64,000 nt of DNA from GCA-2683825 sp965662355 (lineage in GTDB: Bacteria > Planctomycetota > UBA1135 > GCA-002686595). Position numbers and translations under genes: made by a program. The notes beneath the pieces were generated by a model that ran no database searches, was not told where the DNA came from, and worked only from the letters and a program-made list of their open reading frames with translations. Positions 45,491 through 54,350 of this stretch are shown here, one piece after another. The stretch lies in assembly GCA_965662355.1 (NCBI GenBank), contig CBFIHP010000008.1:192748-256747 (forward strand), read 5' to 3'. How positions within the stretch are numbered: the stretch's first letter is position 1; every line of letters starts with the position of its first letter.

Positions 45491-47725
45491 ATGGCCTCAC
45501 CTCACAACCGACTCCACGAGTCCACCTCCCGCACCTGGCTAGTGCGTGGCTTGGCTCCGCTCGCACTTGCAGGAGCCTCGCTCGCACAAGCCCCCGAAAC
45601 TGATTCCCCCAGCCTCAAATCCCTCGAAGTCCAACAGCCCCCTAATCTGGCCGAATTCGTGACGGACAACGAAGCAGCCATTCGCCTCGGGAAGGCACTC
45701 TTTTGGGACATCCAGGCGGGCAGCGATGGCCTTACCGCCTGCGCGTCCTGCCATTACCACAGCGGCGCGGATAACCGCAGGTCCAACATGATCAACCCCG
45801 GCCCGAATAAAGTTTTCGACGTCGCGGCACCGAATCAAGTTCTCATCGGGGACGACTTCCCGTTTGTGAAGTTCGCCGACCCCGAAACCGGGACAACCCT
45901 GCTCTCCAGCATGGACGACATCCGTGGATCGCAGGGCGTCGTCAGCCGAACCTTTGACGGCATCAACCCCGCTAGCACCGTGGACGATGCGACCGATCGT
46001 CTCGACCGCACCTTTAATGTAGGTGGCATCAACACGATTCAGGTCACGGGACGCGATGCGCCTACCGTCATGGGCGCTGCGTTCTTCGATCGCCTCTTCT
46101 GGGATGGGCGGGCGCAGAGCCAGTTCAACGGCGCAAACATATGGGGTGGTCTAGACAACACCGCCCAAGTTCTCGAAATGCTCGCGGACGGCGGCCTGGG
46201 CCAGACATCGATCATCCTCGAGAACTCGGCCTTGGCCTCGCAGGCCGTCGGGCCGCCCCTGAGCCACGCCGAGATGTCATGGGGCGGGCGCAGCTTCGCC
46301 AACCTCGGTGCCAAGCTTATCGGTCGTCAGCCATTGGCGGGGCAGTTCGTTGATCCAACGGACCCCGTACTCGGCTCCATGGCGAACCTGGTGGGTAACG
46401 GCCTCGATCCAGCCTTGAGCTACTCGACCATGATCCAAGCAGCGTTCGCCCCCCGTTGGTGGGGCTCCGCCCAGCTGACCGCGGACCGTTTCACTCAGAT
46501 GGAAGCGAACTTCTCCCTCTTCTGGGGCCTTGCGATCCAGATGTACGAGCAGACCCTGATTCCGGATGACGCCCCCTACGATCGGTTCGTCGAAGGTGAT
46601 CTGACGGCTCTTAGCTTCGCCGCCCAACGCGGTCGGGGGATCTTCAACGGCAAAGGCAATTGCAGCGATTGCCATGCCACGCCCATGTTCGCGGGTAGCA
46701 TCGATGGGGATGTGCTCACGGCTTCAGGTATCGAGAACGAAGGCCCCCTCGAGCGCATGCTCATGGCCAGCTGGGCCTCCGGTGCGCTCACCCTGTCGAC
46801 GAATGCCGGCGAGGGCGAGCTTCCGCTGAACTTTGGACCCTCGCGCAAGATCCTCGCCGTCCTCGACCCGCAAAGGAACCTCGTGGCCTGGCGACGTCTG
46901 CCGCGGGTCATTGCCTGCGGTCCGCCCACCTCGCGCAGCCTGGCTCTCAACGTGAACACTGCCATCGCCGATCCGGCCACCGGGTTCGAGGCCCGCGTCA
47001 CCGTCGCCACCGATGGCGCATGTAACATGAGCGTTCGTCTTGACATCAGCTGGAACGAGCTAGGCCCGCCTGGTGCTGATCTTCTCGTCACCTTCGCCGG
47101 GGCGGAGAATCTGTTTCGACTTACCGTGCCCGCTCCCACGAAGAATGCGGTGTACGACGACGGTTTCTACAACATCGGCGTCACTCCGACCCACGAGGAT
47201 CTCGGCATCGGCGGCAACGGCTCCTTTGGCCCGCTCTCCTTCACGCGGCGTCATCTCGGTGGCGAATTATTCGACACGGGTATCGGGCCGATCCTCCCTG
47301 GCGAGCGCGTTGCGGTCGATGGTTCCTTCAAAGCCCAGACGCTGCGCAACATCGAGCTGACCGGCCCCTACATGCACAACGGCAGCATGAAATCGCTGGA
47401 AGAGGTCGTCGAGTTCTATGCTCGCAAGGCCAACTTCGCTGTCCAGAACGGCCGTGACCTGGCCACCGACATCAAGGGATTCGGGCTCTTTGGCACGGAC
47501 AAAGCCGACCTGGTCGCATTCCTTGAGTCTCTCACGGACGAACGCGTACGACTGCGCAGTGACGTCTTCAGTCACCCGGAACTCCCACTCAAGCGGGGGT
47601 CCTTGGGCGACGAACTCAGCGTCACCGACGACGGTTCGGGCAACGCCATTCCCGATCTCGACATCATCGGCGCCACGGGTGCGGCTGGTGGCCCGGCCAT
47701 CAGCGCCTTCGATGACAGCTTGTAA
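45491..47725 (+). CDS. Secreted di-haem cytochrome c peroxidase (MauG-like) with an internal insertion
   Basis: A 744-aa protein with a signal peptide (LAPLALAGASLAQ). Haem sites are CASCH (LTACASCHYHSGADNR) and CSDCH (GNCSDCHATPMF). Shared family motifs are RLGKALFWDIQAGSDG, DAPTVMGAAFFDRLFWDGR, YNIGVTPTHEDLG and LRNIELTGPYMHNGS. Between the second haem and YNIG it carries about 110 residues absent from typical members. This stretch (about LNFGPSRKILAVLD to NLFRLTV) looks beta-rich and includes two cysteines. Unlike the divergent neighbour it lacks the C-terminal domain. The start MASPHNRL gives a normal signal peptide; a GTG 18 codons upstream is possible. Confidence 0.9.
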   Translation: MASPHNRLHESTSRTWLVRGLAPLALAGASLAQAPETDSPSLKSLEVQQPPNLAEFVTDNEAAIRLGKALFWDIQAGSDGLTACASCHYHSGADNRRSNMINPGPNKVFDVAAPNQVLIGDDFPFVKFADPETGTTLLSSMDDIRGSQGVVSRTFDGINPASTVDDATDRLDRTFNVGGINTIQVTGRDAPTVMGAAFFDRLFWDGRAQSQFNGANIWGGLDNTAQVLEMLADGGLGQTSIILENSALASQAVGPPLSHAEMSWGGRSFANLGAKLIGRQPLAGQFVDPTDPVLGSMANLVGNGLDPALSYSTMIQAAFAPRWWGSAQLTADRFTQMEANFSLFWGLAIQMYEQTLIPDDAPYDRFVEGDLTALSFAAQRGRGIFNGKGNCSDCHATPMFAGSIDGDVLTASGIENEGPLERMLMASWASGALTLSTNAGEGELPLNFGPSRKILAVLDPQRNLVAWRRLPRVIACGPPTSRSLALNVNTAIADPATGFEARVTVATDGACNMSVRLDISWNELGPPGADLLVTFAGAENLFRLTVPAPTKNAVYDDGFYNIGVTPTHEDLGIGGNGSFGPLSFTRRHLGGELFDTGIGPILPGERVAVDGSFKAQTLRNIELTGPYMHNGSMKSLEEVVEFYARKANFAVQNGRDLATDIKGFGLFGTDKADLVAFLESLTDERVRLRSDVFSHPELPLKRGSLGDELSVTDDGSGNAIPDLDIIGATGAAGGPAISAFDDSL

Positions 47726-47755
47726 GAACTGATCTGGCTTTCTTTTGCTTTGGAA

Positions 47756-47792
47756 CCGGTCCGGGCCTACAGGGGTCCGGACCGGATTTTTT
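47756..47792 (+). terminator. Rho-independent terminator
   Basis: A GC-rich stem (CCGGTCCGG with CCGGACCGG, extended by three more pairs around the loop) is followed by ATTTTTT. It lies 31 bp after the stop of the second peroxidase gene and closes that unit before the sigma factor gene. Confidence 0.9.
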
Positions 47793-47861
47793 GTGCGCGT
47801 CCTGAGCTGTGATGAAAACCTGCGTCTTTTTTCAGGAATCAGGCAACCATGACGGTCTCTG

Positions 47862-48476
47862 ATGGCTTCTCCTCCTGTCGTGAGTCAACCCGCCTTTCAG
47901 CTCGTGCCGCTCGGAGATGGACCCGAATCGGGTGCCGGGCATTCCGAAGCCGAACTCATCGTACGGGCGCGGACCAGCCCCGACAGCTTCGCCGTCCTCT
48001 ACCGTCGGCACTATCCGGCCATCGTACGCTACATCCGTCGTCGTGTCGGCGACGAGCACATCGCGAGTGATCTCGTGGCGGAGACGTTCATGACCGCGCT
48101 CGAGCATCTGCCCACCTACCAGGATCGTGGACTGCCGTTCCGCTCCTGGCTCTATCGCCTGGCGACCAGCCGAGTCAGCCGCTGGGCCAGGCGCTTGCCC
48201 CGCAACGATATCCAAGGGGTCGAGGAAATGGCCCTCGAGGCTACGCGTGCTCGGCATGCTGGAGACCCCCGGACCGAGCTTGCGCGCCGTGCCCTGCTTT
48301 CGCTTCCGGCGCGCTATCAGGACACGCTCGCCTTGCACTACCTGGAAGGACTCTCCGTCGAGGAAGTGGCACGCGCCCTGGATACACGCGTGGGCACCAT
48401 CAAAGCGCGACTCGCCCGTGGTCGCGACAAACTGCGCAGCAAACTCGCGCCCTACGCTGAGGAGTTCCTTCGATGA
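47862..48476 (+). CDS. RNA polymerase ECF sigma factor
   Basis: A 204-aa sigma-70 family protein of the extracytoplasmic-function type. Region 2 covers about residues 40-110 (FAVLYRRHYPAIVRYIRRRV, then DLVAETFMTALEHLP and FRSWLYRLATSRVSRWAR). Region 4 covers about 140-200 (LPARYQDTLALHYLEGLSVE and VGTIKARLARGRDKLRSKL). No region 1 or 3 is present. It overlaps the next gene by four bases (ATGA), the usual layout for sigma/anti-sigma pairs. Its regulon is unknown; the flanking secreted redox genes are candidates. Confidence 0.93.
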   Translation: MASPPVVSQPAFQLVPLGDGPESGAGHSEAELIVRARTSPDSFAVLYRRHYPAIVRYIRRRVGDEHIASDLVAETFMTALEHLPTYQDRGLPFRSWLYRLATSRVSRWARRLPRNDIQGVEEMALEATRARHAGDPRTELARRALLSLPARYQDTLALHYLEGLSVEEVARALDTRVGTIKARLARGRDKLRSKLAPYAEEFLR

Positions 48477-49309
48477 CGAGCAAGGATTCCGTCGATCGCG
48501 CCCTGCTCCTGTTGCGGGAGGATGATGTCCTCCCGGAGCCCAATAAAGCTCTCGAAGCCCGGCTTCGTGCGCAGTACCGGCCCCCCACCCGCCGCTGGCC
48601 CTTGCGCAGGCTTCCGCTCACGCTCGCTGCCCTTGGGCTTGGCTGTGCTGTCGCGGCGGCTTCCGGCGGCGTCGATTGGATTCGGGGCCTGTGGCTCGTG
48701 GTCGAGGTTGACGGGAATGAAATTTCCGGTGCCGTCGGGGATGGCAAGCTGACGACGATCCCGTTCGAAACGGTCGATGGACAGGTCGGAGCTGTTCGCG
48801 TGCAACGCGATTTCGATGAGGCCGGCGGACAGCGCACACGCATCGCCATCGACAGTCGCGGAAACCAGCAGATCGAAGCCGAACGACTCGATGAGCGTGC
48901 CGGAGGGTGGTCCAGGGAACGCTATCCGGTAACGGTGCTCGACAACGCGCTGTCGCTCTATGTGGGAGAGGACGAGCAGGCCGGCCGCTTCGAATTCTTC
49001 ACGACGTCCGAGCCTGGAGTCAGCTCTCGGGTGTTCGTCTTGCAGGAAGATGGCTCGGAGCGGCCCGTTGTCGAGCTCGCTCGACTCCCCTTCGACATTT
49101 TGGCTCCAGAGGCCAGCGCCGAGATCTCCGTACTCGAGGGCGGCGTGCTCTCCCTCTCGTTGTCCGATGGTCACGGAGGTGCCATCGAGTTTTCCTGGAT
49201 GAGCAGAGGCTCATCCGATGACGCCACTGCCTCCAGCCTGGAATCCGCCGATGGCGCGGTCCGTGTTCACGTAGACAACGCGCCCAAACAATCTTCTTCG
49301 ACAGACTAA
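48473..49309 (+). CDS. Probable anti-sigma factor, single-pass membrane protein
   Basis: A 278-aa protein with a short cytoplasmic N-terminus (DRALLLLREDDVLPEPNKAL), one membrane helix at about residues 45-65 (LPLTLAALGLGCAVAAASGG) and a beta-rich extracytoplasmic part. Overlap with the sigma factor gene and the topology suggest an anti-sigma factor. No zinc-binding anti-sigma motif (HxxxCxxC) is present, so this is inferred from context only. The C-terminus is Ser/Asp-rich. Confidence 0.65.
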   Translation: MTSKDSVDRALLLLREDDVLPEPNKALEARLRAQYRPPTRRWPLRRLPLTLAALGLGCAVAAASGGVDWIRGLWLVVEVDGNEISGAVGDGKLTTIPFETVDGQVGAVRVQRDFDEAGGQRTRIAIDSRGNQQIEAERLDERAGGWSRERYPVTVLDNALSLYVGEDEQAGRFEFFTTSEPGVSSRVFVLQEDGSERPVVELARLPFDILAPEASAEISVLEGGVLSLSLSDGHGGAIEFSWMSRGSSDDATASSLESADGAVRVHVDNAPKQSSSTD

Positions 49310-49361
49310 CAAGAGCCTTTCAGCAAGGCTGTTCGTCTCCTTCCACTGTTTCGAGAATCTG

Positions 49362-50717
49362 ATGCAACACCTACTTCTGCCGGTCTGTCTTCTGTTTGCT
49401 GCAAGCGCTACGACAGCGTCCCAAGAGAACAGTCCACGAGTGCGCATGTCGCAGGCCTTCGCCAGGTTTCTGAAAGATGAAGAACAGGCTCCAGAGGAGT
49501 TTCTCGATGAGCACGTCGCAGAAGTGCTTCGCAAGCGTGTTGGGGAAGAGCCCCTCGTCGAGCGGATCGAAACCATTCGCGGCGAACTCCTGGGAGCCAC
49601 GCTGGACGATCTGTACCCCGATGGGCCAAACCGCGCCGGCCTCTTGTTCCTGTCACCGAGCGCGGGAGAACAAGCCGTCCTGATTCGTCTCTCGGCGAAG
49701 ACACCGCATGCCATCGAGGACATCTGGTTCGAGGGTGGCTTTCACCTCGACCCCGACGCCGAGGTCGAAGTCCTGCCGCCCCCGCTGACGTGGGACAACC
49801 TGGAGGAGCGCATGCGCTTGGAGGTCGAGGCGGGGTTCTCCGGTGCATTGATCCTCACGCGCGACGGAAAGGTGATCGTCAACGAAGGCTATGGCCTGGC
49901 CAATCGAGAAAAGGGCTACCCATGCACTTCCGACACGATCTTCGCCACAGGATCGGTCCCTATCGACTACACCAAGGCCGGCATTCTCATCCTTGCCCAG
50001 GATGGAGCCATCGATCTCGGCCAACCGATCACCGACTTTTTTGACGGTGTGCCGAAGGACAAACAGGGCATCACGATTCAACACCTCATGACGGGGCAGT
50101 CGGGACTCCTCGACTTCCACGGCCTGCCTACTGATGCCGATCCCGATCACCACTGGATCGATCGTGATGAAGCGGCGCGACGCATCCTGGCACAGGGCCT
50201 GCTGTTCGAACCGGGCAAGGGCCGCCAGCATTCGCACTCTGCCTGGGGATTGCTGGCCGCGATCATCGAGATCGCCAGCGAGATGACCTACCAGGACTTC
50301 ACCCGAAAGCTGCTCTTCGAACCGGCCGGAATGAAGGACACCGGTTTCAACGGGGACCCCGTTCCCGAGGAGCGGCTCGCGATCGGGTATGGATTCATGA
50401 GCGATGGAGAAATCAATGCGCCGCCCTACTGGGGGCAGACCTCGTGGCTGGTGATGGGCAGCGGGGGGATGATCTCGACCACCGGCGACATGCTGCGCTG
50501 GCAAGAGGCACTCAGGAGGGGTGACATCCTCTCCCCCGAGTGGACCACCCGATACTGGTCCGGACCGGGCGTCTTCGCGGCCGGTGACATGTTCGGCTAC
50601 GAGGTCAACTACACGGAAACTCCCGATCCGCAGTTCGTACTCCTCTCGTCCTCCATCGATGGCACCATGCGACGCAGGTTCAACCGTCTCGGACGGGAAA
50701 TCGGACGTCTTCGATAG
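49362..50717 (+). CDS. Exported serine beta-lactamase-fold protein with degraded active site
   Basis: A 451-aa protein with a signal peptide (LLPVCLLFAASATTAS). A non-conserved region of about 120 residues comes first. The second part has the class C beta-lactamase/DD-peptidase fold: FSGALILTRDGKVIVNEGYG, IQHLMTGQSGLLDF, FEPAGMKDTGF and GSGGMISTTGDMLRW. Ungapped comparison with the family places S198 at the nucleophile, but the SxxK lysine is Ile (GSVPIDY), and the YxN motif reads HSH (290-292). It is therefore probably not an acylating hydrolase. It follows the anti-sigma gene by 52 bp. Confidence 0.8.
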   Translation: MQHLLLPVCLLFAASATTASQENSPRVRMSQAFARFLKDEEQAPEEFLDEHVAEVLRKRVGEEPLVERIETIRGELLGATLDDLYPDGPNRAGLLFLSPSAGEQAVLIRLSAKTPHAIEDIWFEGGFHLDPDAEVEVLPPPLTWDNLEERMRLEVEAGFSGALILTRDGKVIVNEGYGLANREKGYPCTSDTIFATGSVPIDYTKAGILILAQDGAIDLGQPITDFFDGVPKDKQGITIQHLMTGQSGLLDFHGLPTDADPDHHWIDRDEAARRILAQGLLFEPGKGRQHSHSAWGLLAAIIEIASEMTYQDFTRKLLFEPAGMKDTGFNGDPVPEERLAIGYGFMSDGEINAPPYWGQTSWLVMGSGGMISTTGDMLRWQEALRRGDILSPEWTTRYWSGPGVFAAGDMFGYEVNYTETPDPQFVLLSSSIDGTMRRRFNRLGREIGRLR

Positions 50718-50889
50718 AGCGATCGGGTCGAACCCGGCCAAGCCTCTCAGCTCGGCTCGAACTGCCACATGGAGCTGCGCTGGCTCTTCAGGGGGGTGGT
50801 TCGAGAATAACTCTGGGTTTCATCACCCCCCCATAGGCCCCGATTGCGCGAACAGGGCACGAGCCAACCGCTCGAAACAGGTGAAACCC

Positions 50890-51441
50890 ATGCAGAACAC
50901 GCCCACGACCCCCTGGAAGCCCCTTTTGGCCGGAGCCCTCTCCGCGGCCCTCAGCCTGGTAGCGATCCACGGATCGCAAACCACGGAGGTGCACGCGAGC
51001 GCAGGCCATGGTTTCCGCCCTTCCAGCCCGCAGGTCCTCCTCGAGGACGTGCGAGCCGGACGCTGGCTGCGCGGCATCGACCTGCGCGGCATGGATCTGT
51101 CTGGATTGGATCTCTCGCAGGCCCAGCTTCGAGGCGCCGATCTCTCGCGCACCATCCTGCGCGGAACCATCCTCCGCGGTGCGGACCTGGCTCGCACGCA
51201 ACTGAATGGAGCCGACCTCACGGGTGCCGATCTCACCGACGCCAACCTCTGGAGAGCGGACCTGCGGGGTGTGGACCTGCGGACATCGACGATCGAGGAC
51301 ACGATATTCACCGAGGCCCGGATGGACGGTTCCCTTCTCCGCATCAACACAGCCCCGGAGTCCGGTGCGCAACAGGGGGGCGCGGACTCCACAGGCGAAC
51401 TCGAGACCAAGGCACTGCGGGTGGCTGCGATCACCTTGTAA
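50890..51441 (+). CDS. Exported pentapeptide-repeat protein
   Basis: A 183-aa protein with an N-terminal hydrophobic signal (LLAGALSAALSLVAIHG) and about 16 pentapeptide repeats from residue 60 to 140. The A(D/N)LXX pattern is clear (for example RGADLARTQLNGADLTGADL), forming a four-sided beta-helix. A short Gly/Glu-rich tail follows. The ATG at MQNTPTTPW was selected because it gives the signal peptide; the frame upstream lies within the previous gene. It ends 12 bp before the MlaE gene and appears to be the first gene of the lipid transport operon. Its role there is unknown. Confidence 0.85.
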   Translation: MQNTPTTPWKPLLAGALSAALSLVAIHGSQTTEVHASAGHGFRPSSPQVLLEDVRAGRWLRGIDLRGMDLSGLDLSQAQLRGADLSRTILRGTILRGADLARTQLNGADLTGADLTDANLWRADLRGVDLRTSTIEDTIFTEARMDGSLLRINTAPESGAQQGGADSTGELETKALRVAAITL

Positions 51442-51453
51442 GAAAGAGGATAG

Positions 51454-52635
51454 TTGAGTCCAGTGGTTGTCCGTACAATCCGCCGTTTGGGAAACCAGGT
51501 CACGCAGGTAGGGCTCTCGGCGCCGGGCGAGGTTCATGTGGTGAGGCATGAGGATGTCGTCGTCGTCAAACTGAGCGGAACCTGGACCCTGGACGTTTCG
51601 AGGCCGTCGGTCGCCGACCTCCAGGCAGAGCTTCGCAACGCCAAGCACCTTTCCTTTCGGGACGAGGGCATCACGGCCTGGGACACGGGTCTGCTCTTGA
51701 TGTTGCTTCCTGTGGTTAGCGACGCTCGTTCGCGCAACGCACAAGTGGACTTGGCTGATCTCCCATCCGGGATCCAGCGACTCCTGAACCTTGCTCTCGC
51801 CGTTTCCGCCAAGAAAGACGCACGCACTCCACGGGCAACCCCCGCTGGATTCGAGCGCATCGGGCTGTTCCTTCTGCATCTGTGGGCGGAGGTCACGTCC
51901 TACCTGAATTTCGTAGGTGAGCTGACACTGAGTCTTGGACGATTGGTCCGCGGCCAAGCACGCTTTCGACGAAACGACCTCCTACAGATCCTTCAACAGA
52001 GCGGGGTCGGCGCACTGGGTATCGTGGGGTTGATCAGCTTCTTGGTGGGGTTGATCTTGGCCTTCATGGGGTCGCTCCAGCTCGAACAGTTCGGCGCACA
52101 GATCTTCGTGGCCGACCTGGTCGGCCTTGGAATGCTGCGTGAAATGGCCCCGATGATGACGGGGATCGTCATGGCGGGTCGCACCGGCGCCTCCTACGCG
52201 GCCCAGCTGGGAACAATGATGGTCAACGAGGAGATCGACTCCCTGAAGACCGTCGGTATCTCCCCCATCGACTTCCTTGTCCTGCCCCGGATCCTGGCCC
52301 TGGTCGCGATGATGCCCTTGCTGGTCATATACGCCGATCTGTTCGGGCTGCTGGGGGGATTCCTGATCGGGGTCACGTCCCTCGATCTCAGTCCTTCCCT
52401 GTACTGGGATCAAACCTTCGGCGCCGTGGATGCGACCGACTTCGCTGTCGGCCTGGTCAAGTCCCTTGTCATCGGTGGCATCGTCGCCTTCGCCGGCTGC
52501 ATACGTGGCATGCAATGCGGCCGCAGCGCTTCCGAAGTCGGCAGTGCCGCCACGTCGGCCGTCGTGACGGGCATCGTGCTCATCATCGTCGCGGAGGCCG
52601 CCTTCGCCTTTCTGCTGCAGATGCTAGGGATATGA
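51454..52635 (+). CDS. mlaE: MlaE-family ABC transporter permease with N-terminal STAS domain
   Basis: Inner-membrane permease of an Mla/MCE-type lipid transporter. The 393-aa protein is a fusion: residues about 25-120 are a STAS (MlaB-like) domain (VVVVKLSGTWTLDV, AWDTGLLLMLLPVV), and about 150-393 are the MlaE permease with five or six helices. The signature is GLGMLREMAPMMTGIVMAGR, followed by GASYAAQLGTMMVNEEIDSL. The start codon is TTG with AGAAAGAGGA just upstream. Its stop overlaps the mlaF start. With the STAS domain fused, no separate mlaB is needed. Confidence 0.92.
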   Translation: MSPVVVRTIRRLGNQVTQVGLSAPGEVHVVRHEDVVVVKLSGTWTLDVSRPSVADLQAELRNAKHLSFRDEGITAWDTGLLLMLLPVVSDARSRNAQVDLADLPSGIQRLLNLALAVSAKKDARTPRATPAGFERIGLFLLHLWAEVTSYLNFVGELTLSLGRLVRGQARFRRNDLLQILQQSGVGALGIVGLISFLVGLILAFMGSLQLEQFGAQIFVADLVGLGMLREMAPMMTGIVMAGRTGASYAAQLGTMMVNEEIDSLKTVGISPIDFLVLPRILALVAMMPLLVIYADLFGLLGGFLIGVTSLDLSPSLYWDQTFGAVDATDFAVGLVKSLVIGGIVAFAGCIRGMQCGRSASEVGSAATSAVVTGIVLIIVAEAAFAFLLQMLGI

Positions 52636-53411
52636 CCACAGGCAAGAAGGACAGCTCCGGGGATGTACACATCGAAGTACGCCAGATGACCATGGCCTAC
52701 GGTGACTTCGTCATTCAACGCGACCTCAACTTCCAGGTGCGGCGTGGCGACACACTGGTCATCATGGGAGGCTCCGGCTGTGGCAAGAGCACATTGTTGC
52801 GCCACCTTATCGGCCTCAAGGAACCGACAACCGGTCAGGTTCTGATCGAGGGCACGAGCTACTGGGAGAGTGATCCCGAAGAACAGGCTCGTGTGCGACG
52901 TCGTTCCGGTGTCCTCTTCCAGAGCGGTGCCCTGTGGAGCTCGATGACGCTGGCCGAGAACGTGTCCTTGCCCCTGGACGAATACACGAGTCTCTCGCCC
53001 ACCGAGATCCGCGATGTCGCCAGCCTGAAACTCGCCCTGGTCGGTCTCGCCGGCTTCGAGGACTTCTACCCCTCGGAAATCAGTGGCGGTATGCAGAAAC
53101 GAGCGGGACTCGCCCGCGCCATGGCCTTGGACCCCGACATCCTATTCTTCGACGAGCCATCGGCAGGGCTGGACCCGCTCAGTTCGCGAAGGCTCGACGA
53201 GTTGATCATCGAGCTGCGCAACAGCCTGGGGGCCACCATCGTCGTCGTCACTCACGAGCTGCCGAGTATCTTCACAATCGCCACCGACTCCATCTTCCTC
53301 GACGCGGACTCGCGCACCTTGATTGCGCAGGGACCGCCGAGAGAATTGCTCTCAAGCTCCCCAAAGAAGGTTCAAGACTTCCTTCGTCGCGGTGAAACTT
53401 CGTCCACCTGA
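52632..53411 (+). CDS. mlaF: MlaF-family ABC transporter ATPase
   Basis: A 259-aa ATP-binding subunit that powers the lipid transporter at the inner membrane. Walker A GGSGCGKST (46-54), Q-loop VLFQSGALWSSMT, signature ISGGMQKRAGLARAM (from 150), Walker B DILFFDEPSAGLDP (from 169) and H-loop VVTHELPS are all present. LFQSGALWSS and GGMQKR are typical of MlaF rather than other ABC ATPases. Translation is coupled to mlaE by ATGA. Confidence 0.95.
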   Translation: MTTGKKDSSGDVHIEVRQMTMAYGDFVIQRDLNFQVRRGDTLVIMGGSGCGKSTLLRHLIGLKEPTTGQVLIEGTSYWESDPEEQARVRRRSGVLFQSGALWSSMTLAENVSLPLDEYTSLSPTEIRDVASLKLALVGLAGFEDFYPSEISGGMQKRAGLARAMALDPDILFFDEPSAGLDPLSSRRLDELIIELRNSLGATIVVVTHELPSIFTIATDSIFLDADSRTLIAQGPPRELLSSSPKKVQDFLRRGETSST

Positions 53412-53425
53412 CCTGCCTGAAAGCC

Positions 53426-54346
53426 ATGTTCCAACGCACGAATCCCACAGCCATCGGAGCCTTTGTCGTCGGTGCCGTCTTGCTATTCGCTGGAGGGACC
53501 ATCGCCATGGGCGCCTTGAACTTCGAACCCGAAGTCGACGCTTCACTCATTTTCGAAAAGTCCGTGGCCGGACTCTCGGTCGGCTCTTCGGTCCGCTTTC
53601 GCGGCTTCGAGGTCGGTCTCGTCCGTGACATTCACGCCGAGTTCTCCGAGGACTACGAGGAGCGGCACACGCGCAGCCCACGACAGGAGAACGATACTCA
53701 TCCCGTCGAGGATCCCATTGTGATTCATGTTCGCATCGGTTTGCGCCCAGGCAAGATCAAGACTCCCCCCTCCCACGACCCCCTCGAGGAAACTGCAGAG
53801 CAAGCCCTGCGTTCACTCATCGCTGACGGCCTGTACGCCAAGCTGGATCAAGAGAGCCTGGTAACGGGCAGATCGTTCGTTGCCCTGGACTTCGACCGCG
53901 AAAGCCGGCCTGATTTTCGGGGTGCAGGGGGCATCGAGATCCCGACGAGATCGGAGGGCCTGTTGCAAAGCATCGAAGAGATGGACGTAAAAGGCGCCCT
54001 GAAAAGCCTCCTCGACACGGTAGACGCGATCAAGGTGGTACTGGGCAATGAGGACATCCCGAAAATTCTCAGAAACGTCAACGCAACGATACAGGGGCTG
54101 AACGAATCGACGCGCCCCAAGGTAGACCGTTTAGCAGCGAGCCTGGAGTCGCAGATTTCCGCCATCGGCGCGAACATGAAGACTGTGCTCGAGAAAACGG
54201 ATGCCCTCGTCGATCGCGACTCCCGCACGGTCTATCGCTTTGAGCGGTTGATGGAAGAGTGGACGGCAACGTCTCGAGCCGTCCGCGCGCTGGCCCAGTA
54301 TCTGGAGCGTCACCCTGAGGCGCTTATTCGCGGGAAAGGTGATTGA
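53426..54346 (+). CDS. mlaD: MlaD-family MCE substrate-binding protein
   Basis: A 306-aa periplasmic lipid-binding component anchored by one N-terminal helix (about residues 9-30). A single MCE domain (about 36-165) has the hallmark KSVAGLSVGSSVRFRGFEVG and GLYAKLDQESLVTGRSFVAL. A polar insertion in the domain (EDYEERHTRSPRQENDTHPV) is unusual. The rest is helical or coiled coil, as expected for the hexamer needle. It starts 14 bp after mlaF. Confidence 0.92.
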   Translation: MFQRTNPTAIGAFVVGAVLLFAGGTIAMGALNFEPEVDASLIFEKSVAGLSVGSSVRFRGFEVGLVRDIHAEFSEDYEERHTRSPRQENDTHPVEDPIVIHVRIGLRPGKIKTPPSHDPLEETAEQALRSLIADGLYAKLDQESLVTGRSFVALDFDRESRPDFRGAGGIEIPTRSEGLLQSIEEMDVKGALKSLLDTVDAIKVVLGNEDIPKILRNVNATIQGLNESTRPKVDRLAASLESQISAIGANMKTVLEKTDALVDRDSRTVYRFERLMEEWTATSRAVRALAQYLERHPEALIRGKGD

Positions 54347-54350
54347 TCCA

